DNA of 17,755 nucleotides. Source: an uncultured Clostridia bacterium. Lineage in GTDB: Bacteria; Bacillota; Clostridia; UMGS1810. The translations under genes and the position numbers were made by a program. The notes under the pieces are model-generated. The model made no database searches. It was not told where the DNA came from and saw nothing but the letters and a program-made list of their open reading frames with translations. The first letter of the stretch is position 1, and each line of letters opens with the position of its first letter. The DNA lies in NCBI GenBank assembly GCA_937959315.1, contig CALGRC010000157.1:1-17755 (forward strand), given 5' to 3'. Positions 1 through 6,193 of the stretch are shown piece after piece.

Positions 1-92
1 ACAGCCCGCGGCCGGGAAAAAGCGTAGAGGTAGTGGATATCAACAGCGGGTATTATGCACAGCGGTATGTCACCGCACGGCGCGTTGTATAA
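1..92 (+). CDS. C-terminal end of an unrecognised plus-strand gene (partial)
   Basis: An open frame read from base 3 runs in from the left edge and ends at a TAA at 90-92. It gives about 29 residues, including VEVVDINSGYYAQRYVTARR. The alternating hydrophobic and polar residues look like beta strands at the end of a real protein. A hairpin followed by a T-rich stretch comes about 20 bases after the stop, as expected for the end of a transcription unit. It is the only gene fragment supported on the plus strand, and it converges on the desulfoferrodoxin gene. Too little is present to name a family, and coding status is inferred from the frame, the stop and the terminator. Confidence 0.45.
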   Translation, partial: SPRPGKSVEVVDINSGYYAQRYVTARRVV

Positions 93-111
93 TCTAAATA
101 TTTTGGAACGG

Positions 112-150
112 AACCCTCATCGGCTTGTAAAGCGGATGAGGGTTTACTGT
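112..150 (+). terminator. Rho-independent terminator of the plus-strand gene
   Basis: AACCCTCATC (112-121) pairs with GATGAGGGTT (135-144). Inside this, GCTT (123-126) pairs with AAGC (130-133) around a GTA loop, with one G-G mismatch. A T-rich run, TTTACTGTTTT, follows. It lies 19 bases after the stop codon of the left-edge gene, so it most likely ends that transcript. Confidence 0.6.
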
Positions 151-157
151 TTTCCGT

Positions 158-204
158 ACGCACAAAAAAGCAGGAGCTGTCACAGCTCCTGCTTTTTTGT
201 GCGT
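158..204. terminator. Bidirectional terminator, 22-bp perfect inverted repeat
   Basis: Bases 158-179 and 183-204 are perfect reverse complements separated by a TCA loop. The stem has a GC-rich core (GCAGGAGCTG) flanked by six A residues on one side and six T residues on the other, so it can terminate transcription from either strand. The right arm ends in the first base of the desulfoferrodoxin stop codon (TAA at 206-204 on the minus strand). It therefore ends the minus-strand transcript and backs up the plus-strand terminator just before it. Confidence 0.85.
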
Positions 205-578
205 TACAGGTCTGCTTTCCACAACCCATGCAGGTTGCAATAAGCATATACTGCTACCGGCTGATCCCCGTCCAGCACAAACGTGGCTTTTGGCGCGTCG
301 CCCGCCGCAAAGGCCTTACGCTGGCCGCCCTTTTCGGTTTGCAGATACACCCATTCAATCGAGTGATCCTCGGTCATGGGGTGCTCGGTGCTGCCCACGC
401 ATACCGAAACGGTATTCCCAGACACCTCCGCCACCGGCACATGCTTTTCCTGGGCTGCATCGGTGGTGTTGGGAACCAGTTCTGCCATGTTTTCCCCGCA
501 GCACTTGATGGGAACGCCCGCGCTGTGAATCATACCAACCAAATTGCCGCAATGCTTACATACATAAAAACGACTCAT
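204..578 (-). CDS. dfx: Desulfoferrodoxin (superoxide reductase)
   Basis: This cytoplasmic non-haem iron enzyme reduces superoxide to hydrogen peroxide without making oxygen, a defence typical of anaerobes. Read from the ATG at 578 it has 124 residues. An N-terminal desulforedoxin-like domain carries C7, C10, C26 and C27, the four ligands of the rubredoxin-like iron. The catalytic neelaredoxin domain follows, with EKH at 44-46 (the family's catalytic Glu-Lys and first His), H66, H72, and C114 and H117 in YCNLHG. These give the four-His, one-Cys active iron, so this is the two-iron class I type. A GTG at 581 is also in frame. AAAGGAG at 589-595 lies 10 bases from the ATG and 7 from the GTG; I prefer the ATG. 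The gene has its own promoter just upstream and ends in the terminator at 158-204, so it is probably a single-gene unit. The electron donor, usually rubredoxin, is not encoded here. Confidence 0.93.
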   Translation of the reverse strand: MSRFYVCKHCGNLVGMIHSAGVPIKCCGENMAELVPNTTDAAQEKHVPVAEVSGNTVSVCVGSTEHPMTEDHSIEWVYLQTEKGGQRKAFAAGDAPKATFVLDGDQPVAVYAYCNLHGLWKADL

Positions 579-601
579 CACTCGTCATCTCCTTTGGTGT
601 T

Positions 602-630
602 ATCATACTATGAATTTCCTCTCCTGTCAA
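602..630 (-). promoter_or_regulatory. Sigma-A type promoter of the desulfoferrodoxin gene
   Basis: On the minus strand, TTGACA (630-625) is a perfect -35 box. A 17-base spacer is followed by TATGAT (607-602), a five-of-six -10 box. Transcription would start near 595, only a few bases ahead of or within the AAAGGAG ribosome binding site, so the leader is very short. The promoter lies between queG and dfx. Confidence 0.8.
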
Positions 631-655
631 GAATAGAAAACCCACCTGCTACAGA

Positions 656-1459
656 TTAGCCTTCCTCATCTATGCCAGCAATATACCGCAAATTGCGCTC
701 CAGCACCTTTTTCCCGCGCCATGCAAACGCCCGGCCGCCGTATACCTGCTGAAAGGCGCGGTTGGTAAGCGGCGCCAAATCGGCCGCATACAGCCGGGTA
801 ATCAAATGCTCCCGGAATTCAGCGATGGGTGTCAGCGCCGCCTGCCGGTTGTGCGGGCACACCCTCTGGCAAACATCGCAGCCAAAAACCAAGCCGTTTT
901 TGCGCACCAGCACCTGCTCGGCCCCACTCAATTTCCCCTTGCGCTGTGTCATATCCGACAGGCACCTGGCGGCATCCAAATGCCCGCCGCACAGCGCACC
1001 GCCGGGGCAGGCAGCCTCGCACCGCCCGCACCCCATACAGGTGCGAAATTCCGGCTCATCAAACGGCACTTCCAACTGGCACAACAGGCAGGCAATGAAA
1101 AAATAACTGCCATACCGGTCGTTGATGCACATGGTATTGCGCCCCGGAAAGCACAACCCGGCGTCAATGGCAAGCTGCCTGTCCACCCGCGGGCCGATAT
1201 CAGCGTGAACATGGTAGTCCTCCAGGCTGAATTTTTCCGCCAAGGCGGTCAATTTTTTTTTGGCTACCACATGGTAATCCTGCCCAAAAGCATAGCAGGA
1301 TAAATTCGCATCCGGGAATTCCCCCGCATAATAGGGCAGCAACGTAACAACGGCGGTACGGTAACCCGTCCCCGCCGCCTGGTTATAGGGCGCCGCGCTG
1401 GTAAACCCGATACAGTCCAGCCCCAAAAACGCCGCATATTGCTTTATTTGCTCCTTCAT
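656..1459 (-). CDS. queG: Epoxyqueuosine reductase QueG-like iron-sulfur protein (short form)
   Basis: QueG uses a cobalamin cofactor and two 4Fe-4S clusters to reduce epoxyqueuosine to queuosine in the tRNA anticodon loop, the last step of queuosine synthesis. The 267-residue product has the DUF1730-type N-terminal region (YAFGQDYHVV, 56-65). The family's GLGWIGKNT-like segment appears as GLCFPGRNTM (101-110), followed by INDRYGSYFF. A ferredoxin-type pair of cluster motifs follows: C141, C144, C147 and C151, then C166, and C194, C197 and C201. D87 in HADIGP probably matches the catalytic Asp of E. coli QueG. The protein is roughly 110 residues shorter than E. coli or Bacillus QueG and lacks the C-terminal HEAT-like region. 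The frame stays open further upstream, but AAGGGA ahead of the ATG at 1459 and the family N-terminus fix the start. That start is four bases after the LTA-synthase-family stop, suggesting coupled translation. An unassigned paralogous reductase is the alternative. Confidence 0.82.
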   Translation of the reverse strand: MKEQIKQYAAFLGLDCIGFTSAAPYNQAAGTGYRTAVVTLLPYYAGEFPDANLSCYAFGQDYHVVAKKKLTALAEKFSLEDYHVHADIGPRVDRQLAIDAGLCFPGRNTMCINDRYGSYFFIACLLCQLEVPFDEPEFRTCMGCGRCEAACPGGALCGGHLDAARCLSDMTQRKGKLSGAEQVLVRKNGLVFGCDVCQRVCPHNRQAALTPIAEFREHLITRLYAADLAPLTNRAFQQVYGGRAFAWRGKKVLERNLRYIAGIDEEG

Positions 1460-1463
1460 GCAA

Positions 1464-3146
1464 TCATTCCCTTGAATATTGCTTACCGATGCTCCGGTCA
1501 TAGGCCAGCATGTCCAGGCCGCGGTTTGCCGGCACCTGCATATCGCTGACCGCATATACCGGGGTACGGTCCATAAATCCCAATACCGTGTTGACAAATG
1601 CATTGCCCTGCCCAAACAGCGCGCGGTATACCAAATGCGGGAGATAAAATGCCGAAACCGTTTCAGGTGCGGAAAAATCAATATCATAATTGGCATAGAC
1701 CAAATAGGGCTGGTCGTACAATTTTTCTAATTCGCTGTTTGGAAGCGCCGCATATACATCATCCCCGGCAGTGAAGCTGGGGTAATGGTCACCCAAAAAT
1801 ACCAGCACAGTTGGCTCCTCTAAGGCGTCTAGCTGCTGCACAAACGCCTCCAGCACCTCGGCAGAATGCCGCACCCCGTCTAAATAAACTTCCAGCTCGC
1901 TTTTCCCGTCCTCCAAATAGGGCTGATGGTTCTGCATGGTGGTCACATAGAGATAGTCCGGCCCCTGCGTCTGCGCCATTTGCTGCCCTACCTGCGCAAA
2001 AACCGCCGCATCATCCATATAAGCACGGAATTTATCGGTGTCTACCGTCATATCCTCTTCAAATATCAACTGGTCATACCCATAGGTGCCATAAAATTCG
2101 TCCCGGTCATAAAATGTGCTGGAAAAAGGATGGATATAGGCTGTATGATACCCCATATTTTGAAAAAGCTGCGCAAATGTTTCGTGCCCGGTATCCTCAT
2201 CCAACAACTTGTGCGGAATGGGCGCATTGTTGAGCGACCGCACCGGCAGCCCAAACATCAGCTCAAATTCCGTCCGCACCGTATGCCCGCCAAAAGTGGG
2301 CACTACGGTATTTCCCACATACGAGCGGGCGGCGACCGCGTCAAAAGCGTCATAGGTACCCTCCGGCACCGGTACGCCCGACAGCCGCCGGAAATCAGCA
2401 AACGACTCGCTCATGATGAACAGGACATTGGGCCGCAGCCCGGAACCGGCCTCCCCGGCCAGCGCCATAAGCGCCTCTACCGCTTGTTCCCCATAGCCGT
2501 CCGGCTTTTTGACAATGCTTGCCACCTGGCTGTTGGCCGATACCACCAGCGACGCAATCAAATTGTTATTGTCAAACCCATTGTCGTTGACCGACACTGC
2601 CGGCTGTGTATTTTCCACACCAAATACCGTACACACAGGATTGAAAACGTCCGGTACTGCGATAACCACCGTCAGCACCAGCGCGCCGGCCATGGCCGTC
2701 ACCGCACGGAATTTAATCTGCAAGTTGATGCGCACCTTTGCTTTGAACAGCAAAAACAGGTAGGCAAGCAACAGCAGCGAGCACACAGCCAACACCGCGT
2801 TAAACTGCAAATTGGCAAACTGCGTCAAATCCCCCACATTGGTAGTCATAGCCAAATCTGCCAGGCTCAAATGGGTACCCGAAACAGTAAATTTATAATA
2901 TTCCACCGCCGACAAAACCATAAATACTACCCCTTCCAGGGCGGCGGCAATCAGCACACGGCGGAACAATAGGGAAAGCACTGCAAACAGTGCGCCGATG
3001 ATGAGCAAATCAAACAGCATGACGGCAAAATTTTCGGCAATGAACGAAAACAGCCGCGGGATGCTTTGCAAATGCCCCAATTCACAGATAAAAAACAAAA
3101 ACAGCGGGAAGCCCAGTACCAGGCCCCGTTTCACATGCGTTGGCAA
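1464..3146 (-). CDS. LTA synthase family membrane sulfatase (alkaline-phosphatase superfamily)
   Basis: Members of this family cleave phosphatidylglycerol and transfer glycerol-phosphate to a glycolipid anchor or glycan on the outer face of the membrane. The 560-residue product has about five transmembrane segments in its first 165 residues (near 8-25, 36-60, 63-82, 116-134 and 148-165). A linker and an extracellular sulfatase domain from about 238 follow. NVLFIMSESF (240-249) holds metal ligand E247. T289 in FGGHTVRTEFE corresponds to the catalytic threonine of Staphylococcus LtaS (T300). H407 in TMQNHQPY and D453-H454 in LGDHYPS match the remaining substrate and metal sites. The TTG start at 3146 is nine bases after AGGTGG; a GTG at 3134 is a weaker choice. 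Lengths near 600 or more are common in the family, so this is slightly short. It heads a two-gene unit with queG. Which polymer it makes or modifies cannot be told from sequence. Confidence 0.87.
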   Translation of the reverse strand: MPTHVKRGLVLGFPLFLFFICELGHLQSIPRLFSFIAENFAVMLFDLLIIGALFAVLSLLFRRVLIAAALEGVVFMVLSAVEYYKFTVSGTHLSLADLAMTTNVGDLTQFANLQFNAVLAVCSLLLLAYLFLLFKAKVRINLQIKFRAVTAMAGALVLTVVIAVPDVFNPVCTVFGVENTQPAVSVNDNGFDNNNLIASLVVSANSQVASIVKKPDGYGEQAVEALMALAGEAGSGLRPNVLFIMSESFADFRRLSGVPVPEGTYDAFDAVAARSYVGNTVVPTFGGHTVRTEFELMFGLPVRSLNNAPIPHKLLDEDTGHETFAQLFQNMGYHTAYIHPFSSTFYDRDEFYGTYGYDQLIFEEDMTVDTDKFRAYMDDAAVFAQVGQQMAQTQGPDYLYVTTMQNHQPYLEDGKSELEVYLDGVRHSAEVLEAFVQQLDALEEPTVLVFLGDHYPSFTAGDDVYAALPNSELEKLYDQPYLVYANYDIDFSAPETVSAFYLPHLVYRALFGQGNAFVNTVLGFMDRTPVYAVSDMQVPANRGLDMLAYDRSIGKQYSRE

Positions 3147-3244
3147 ACCTGTCCACCACCTTTCCCTTCCAGTATACCGGCAAACTATTAAAAAAACATT
3201 AATTTTTATAAAAAAATCGGCAAAAAATATCGAATCTTAAATTA

Positions 3245-3273
3245 AGCATACCACAAACTGTGCCGTTTGTCTA
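3245..3273 (-). promoter_or_regulatory. Candidate promoter of the LTA-synthase-family gene, with an inverted repeat
   Basis: On the minus strand, TAGACA (3273-3268, five of six to the -35 consensus) is followed by a 17-base spacer and TATGCT (3250-3245, four of six). The leader to the TTG start would be about 90 bases and is very AT-rich (roughly 3178-3247). An inverted repeat, ACAAAC at 3253-3258 and GTTTGT at 3265-3270, fills most of the spacer and overlaps the -35 box, so it could be an operator. The assignment is from pattern only. Confidence 0.5.
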
Positions 3274-3295
3274 TGGTTTTGCCTGCCGCAGCAGC

Positions 3296-3320
3296 AAAAA
3301 ACCCCCTTTTCAAAAGGGGG
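3296..3320 (-). terminator. Terminator of the spoIIA operon
   Basis: On the minus strand, CCCCCTTTT (3320-3312) and AAAAGGGGG (3310-3302) pair around a very small loop, and six T residues (3301-3296) follow. The hairpin starts directly after the sigF stop codon (TAG at 3323-3321). It separates the sporulation operon from the membrane sulfatase gene. Confidence 0.85.
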
Positions 3321-4037
3321 CTATGCTTCTTTGAGTTGTTCCCGCAGGCGGCATAAAATCTTTTTTTCCAAACGCGATACCTGCACCTGGGAAATACCCA
3401 GCAGCCGCGCAATTTCCATTTGCGTTTTCCCCTTGTAATAGCGCAGGTAAATAATGCGCCTGTCCCGACCGTCCAGCCGCCCGATCAGTTCAGAGAGGGC
3501 AATTTTATCCACCATGCCGTTTTCCGTTTCTGACGCTGCAACCTGGTCCATTAAATAGATGTCTGACCGGTCGCCCTCGTGGATGGTCCTATACAGCGAT
3601 TCCGGCTGCGCATTGGCATCCAGCGCCATAATAAGGTCGCCTGCCTCCACCCCAAGCCGCGCGGCAAGTTCCCCCACCGTTGGTTCGCGGCACAGCTCCT
3701 TTTCCATCATTTCTTTGGTAATACGCGCCTTAGAGGCCAATTCCTTTAAGATGCGGCTGACCAAGATGACGCCGTCATCCCGCAAAAAACGCTTGATTTC
3801 CCCCATAATCATGGGCACGGCATAAGTGGAAAACCGTACGCCAAACGACAGGTCAAACTTTTGGATGGCCTTGATGATACCGATGCTGCCTATTTGGAAC
3901 AAATCGTCCGCTTCATAGCCGCGCCCGGCAAATTTTTTTACTACGCTCCAAACCAGGCCCAGGTTTTCCTCTACCACCTGCGCCTGCGCCTGTTTATCAC
4001 CCGCTTTTGCCAGGGCAATGAGCTCCATGGTATCCAT
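3321..4037 (-). CDS. sigF: RNA polymerase sporulation sigma factor SigF
   Basis: Sigma-F is the first forespore-specific sigma factor; SpoIIAB holds it inactive until septation. The 238-residue protein has region 2 (NLGLVWSVVKKFAGRGYEADDLFQIG, split here as NLGLVWSVVKKF and GYEADDLFQIG, about 24-49) and the core-binding FSTYAVPMIMGEIKRFLRD (about 69-87). Region 3 follows, then a region 4 helix-turn-helix, TQMEIARLLGISQVQVSRLE (about 207-226). RFLRDDG before VSR, plus the SpoIIAA and SpoIIAB neighbours, favours SigF over SigG. The usual VSRSLKE segment reads VSRILKE, a small departure. The ATG at 4037 lies 12 bases after the spoIIAB stop, with only a modest GGGTGG site. An ATG at 4028 is also possible. 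Expression should follow the sigma-H promoter at 4883-4909. Confidence 0.93.
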   Translation of the reverse strand: MDTMELIALAKAGDKQAQAQVVEENLGLVWSVVKKFAGRGYEADDLFQIGSIGIIKAIQKFDLSFGVRFSTYAVPMIMGEIKRFLRDDGVILVSRILKELASKARITKEMMEKELCREPTVGELAARLGVEAGDLIMALDANAQPESLYRTIHEGDRSDIYLMDQVAASETENGMVDKIALSELIGRLDGRDRRIIYLRYYKGKTQMEIARLLGISQVQVSRLEKKILCRLREQLKEA

Positions 4038-4049
4038 GCGCCCACCCGC

Positions 4050-4484
4050 TCACAGGCGGCCAGCGCCGATTTTTTTGCGCATGGTGACTTTGGTGCCCAC
4101 CCCAACGATAGATTCCACCTGCACATCGTCCATAAAAGTTTCCATCACGGTAAAGCCCATGCCAGAGCGTTCCATTTCCGGATTGGTGGTAAAGAGCGGC
4201 TCCATAGCCTGCTTGACATCCTCAATGCCCTTGCCGTTGTCTTTGACGATAATTTCCACCTCGTCGTCATACAGCGTACACTGCATGGTTATGTAACCCC
4301 GGTTTTCGCCATAGCCATGGACAATGGCGTTTGTTACTGCTTCAGAGACAGCGGTTTTTACATCGGCCAGTTCTTCTATGGTGGGGTCGAGCTGGCTGAC
4401 CAGCGACGCGGCCACCATACGGGCAAATCCCTCGTTTTCCGAGCGGCTTAAAAATTCCACTTTTACTTCATTGCGCTTTGTCAT
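4050..4484 (-). CDS. spoIIAB: Anti-sigma-F factor and serine kinase SpoIIAB
   Basis: SpoIIAB binds and blocks sigma-F, and it inactivates SpoIIAA by phosphorylating it with ATP. The 144-residue product is a single GHKL-type ATPase domain. It shows an N box with E48 and N52 (SEAVTNAIVHGY), a G1 box KDNGKGIED (81-89) and a G2 box ERSGMGFTVME (105-115). Length and motif order match the family. The ATG at 4484 is eight bases after AGAGGG and 15 bases after the spoIIAA stop. It sits centrally in the operon, between its antagonist and its target, the conserved order in spore formers. Confidence 0.95.
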   Translation of the reverse strand: MTKRNEVKVEFLSRSENEGFARMVAASLVSQLDPTIEELADVKTAVSEAVTNAIVHGYGENRGYITMQCTLYDDEVEIIVKDNGKGIEDVKQAMEPLFTTNPEMERSGMGFTVMETFMDDVQVESIVGVGTKVTMRKKIGAGRL

Positions 4485-4499
4485 TTGATTTTCCCTCTT

Positions 4500-4835
4500 T
4501 TAGGCCAGTTTTACGGCCTCATCTACCGTTTCACATACCGGTATCAGCTTGACAATCCCCGACAGTTCCAGCATTTTATCCACCGCTTTGTTGGATGAAA
4601 TAATACAGATATTGCCGCCCAGTGATTTCATAAGCTTATAACGGCCAATCACTACGCCGATACCCGAACTGTCCATGAATGCCAGGCTGGAAAAATCAAA
4701 GATGAGCAATTTGACATTTTCACTTACCACCCGGTCGTCAGTGCGCTCGCGGATTTCCACGGCGCTGTGGTGGTCCAGCTCGCCTGTGACACGCACAATC
4801 AACGCGCCGTCTTTTTTCACAAAGTGTAACTGCAA
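4500..4835 (-). CDS. spoIIAA: Anti-sigma-F factor antagonist SpoIIAA
   Basis: SpoIIAA is a STAS-domain protein. In its unphosphorylated form it pulls SpoIIAB off sigma-F, switching on the forespore programme. The 111-residue product contains VTGELDHHSA (16-25) and FMDSSGIGVVIGRYK (53-67). S56 corresponds to the phosphorylated S58 of Bacillus subtilis. A longer open frame continues upstream to 5000, but its extra residues do not resemble the family. The TTG at 4835 has a GGAGGG site six bases away and gives the normal N-terminus. It is the first gene of the operon. SpoIIE, the phosphatase that activates it, is not in this window. Confidence 0.95.
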   Translation of the reverse strand: MQLHFVKKDGALIVRVTGELDHHSAVEIRERTDDRVVSENVKLLIFDFSSLAFMDSSGIGVVIGRYKLMKSLGGNICIISSNKAVDKMLELSGIVKLIPVCETVDEAVKLA

Positions 4836-4841
4836 GAATAT

Positions 4842-4847
4842 CCCTCC
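4842..4847 (-). promoter_or_regulatory. Ribosome binding site deciding the spoIIAA TTG start
   Basis: GGAGGG on the minus strand, followed by ATATTC and then TTG at 4835. No ATG nearby gives a family-like N-terminus, so this site fixes the TTG start. It also argues against the longer reading to 5000. Confidence 0.8.
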
Positions 4848-4882
4848 GTTTGTCCACATTTTTGGAAACAATCTTTGGTAAT

Positions 4883-4909
4883 ATTCCACATCTTTCCAAA
4901 TTTTCCTTC
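4883..4909 (-). promoter_or_regulatory. Sigma-H promoter of the spoIIA operon
   Basis: On the minus strand, GAAGGAAAA (4909-4901) fits the sigma-H -35 pattern RnAGGAwWW. An 11-base spacer follows, then GTGGAAT (4889-4883), which fits the -10 pattern RnnGAAT. Every consensus position matches. It lies about 48 bases upstream of the spoIIAA start, as expected for an operon that sigma-H transcribes at the onset of sporulation. No convincing terminator separates it from folC, so some read-through is possible. Confidence 0.85.
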
Positions 4910-4939
4910 CGCGAAAAAACAAACCTTTTGGCGGATGGC

Positions 4940-6187
4940 TTAGAAAGTTTCGACAAAATGCCGCACATTTCCTACCAAATAGAGCGAACCGGCCACGCAA
5001 ATTGCCGTATGCTGTCCGGCAGTGTCAACGGCACGGGACAGGGCACGGAAATTGTCGGGCAAAAGTTCACAGTTTTTGCACACCGTTTTGGCATATGCAA
5101 AGACGCCTGCCGGGTCGCCGCCCCGCTCATTGGGCACCTGGGTAACCAGCAAACGGCTGCACAGCGGCCCCAAAATATCCAGTACCTCCTGGTATGCCTT
5201 ATTGGGCAGCATGCCAAACACCAATGTGATATCATAGCCCTTGAGCAGCGCCCTGACGCTCTGCGCAAAGGCCTGCGCGCCCTGTACGTTGTGCGCGCCG
5301 TCCAGCACAAACAGCGGTTTTTTAAAAAACACCTCAAACCGTCCCGCCCAGCGCACGGTAGAAAGCCCCTGCAAAAACAGCGTTGTTTGCAGCGCCTGCG
5401 CCGCACACAGCGCCGTCAGCGCATTTTGCACCTGGTATCTTCCAGGCAGGCCCACATGGTATTCCCGACCGGCATACAAAAAACGGGTGCCGGAGAGTGT
5501 TTCCTCCACAATTTCTGCATTGCCGTCCGCCACACGCAGCTCCGCCCCCACATCCTCTGCCGCCTGGCGGATAACAGAAAATGCTCCGCCGGTTATACTG
5601 CCGCCCACCACCGCCGGGCAGCCCGGTTTGAAGATACCCGCCTTCTGCCAGGCGATGTCCTCCAGCGCATCCCCCAAAATGTGCATGTGGTCATAACCAA
5701 TGGAGGTAATCACGCTGCACAGCGGCGCCTCTATCACGTTGGTACAGTCAAACCGGCCGCCCAAGCCCACCTCCAGCACCACCACATCACAGTTTTGCGC
5801 CTCGTAATACAAAAATGCCGCCGCAGCCAGCACTTCAAATTCAGTGGGGAAAATGCCGCCCGCTTCCAGCTTTTCCACCGCCTCCTTGACCTGTGCGGTG
5901 TAGGTATGTAAATCCCCGTCTGAAATTTCCATATCGCCAATGCGGATGCGCTCGTGAAACCGCTCCAAATAGGGCGAAGTGAAACAACCTACCCGGTAGC
6001 CCTGCGCCCCCAGCATAGCGGTCAGCATGCGGGTGACCGACCCCTTCCCGTTGGTGCCTGCCACATGCACAAATGCAAGGCGCTTTTGGGGATCGCCCAA
6101 AAGCGCCAGCAGTGCCTTCATGTTTTCCAGCCCCTCTTTTTTGCCAAACCGGCTGCGGGAGTGGATATATGCAATTGCATTTTCCAA
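4940..6187 (-). CDS. folC: Folylpolyglutamate synthase / dihydrofolate synthase FolC
   Basis: FolC adds glutamate to dihydropteroate and/or extends the glutamate tail of folates using ATP, in the cytoplasm. The 415-residue protein shows the Mur-ligase-type P-loop HVAGTNGKGSV (41-51), then CFTSPYLERFHERI (68-81), the folate-binding loop of the family. SIGYDHMHILGD and DIAWQKAGIFKPG follow, the latter holding the lysine that is carbamylated in FolC and Mur ligases. LDGAHNVQGAQAF begins the C-terminal domain. The length is normal for the family. The start is a TTG at 6187, nine bases after GGGG and six bases past the valS stop. The site lies inside the end of valS, so translation is probably coupled. 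Confidence 0.94.
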   Translation of the reverse strand: MENAIAYIHSRSRFGKKEGLENMKALLALLGDPQKRLAFVHVAGTNGKGSVTRMLTAMLGAQGYRVGCFTSPYLERFHERIRIGDMEISDGDLHTYTAQVKEAVEKLEAGGIFPTEFEVLAAAAFLYYEAQNCDVVVLEVGLGGRFDCTNVIEAPLCSVITSIGYDHMHILGDALEDIAWQKAGIFKPGCPAVVGGSITGGAFSVIRQAAEDVGAELRVADGNAEIVEETLSGTRFLYAGREYHVGLPGRYQVQNALTALCAAQALQTTLFLQGLSTVRWAGRFEVFFKKPLFVLDGAHNVQGAQAFAQSVRALLKGYDITLVFGMLPNKAYQEVLDILGPLCSRLLVTQVPNERGGDPAGVFAYAKTVCKNCELLPDNFRALSRAVDTAGQHTAICVAGSLYLVGNVRHFVETF

Positions 6188-6193
6188 TACTTG

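Noticed and set aside
1460..1696. N-terminal extension of QueG to 1696
   Set aside because: It lies in another frame of the membrane sulfatase gene and has no QueG similarity. The ATG at 1459 has its own ribosome binding site.
3171..3176. TATACT as the -10 box for the LTA-synthase-family gene
   Set aside because: No acceptable -35 lies 16-18 bases upstream, and transcription would start inside the ribosome binding site. The pair at 3245-3273 is better.
4836..5000. N-terminal extension of SpoIIAA to 5000
   Set aside because: The extra residues overlap the sigma-H promoter and the folC end and do not resemble SpoIIAA. The GGAGGG site and TTG at 4835 explain the start.
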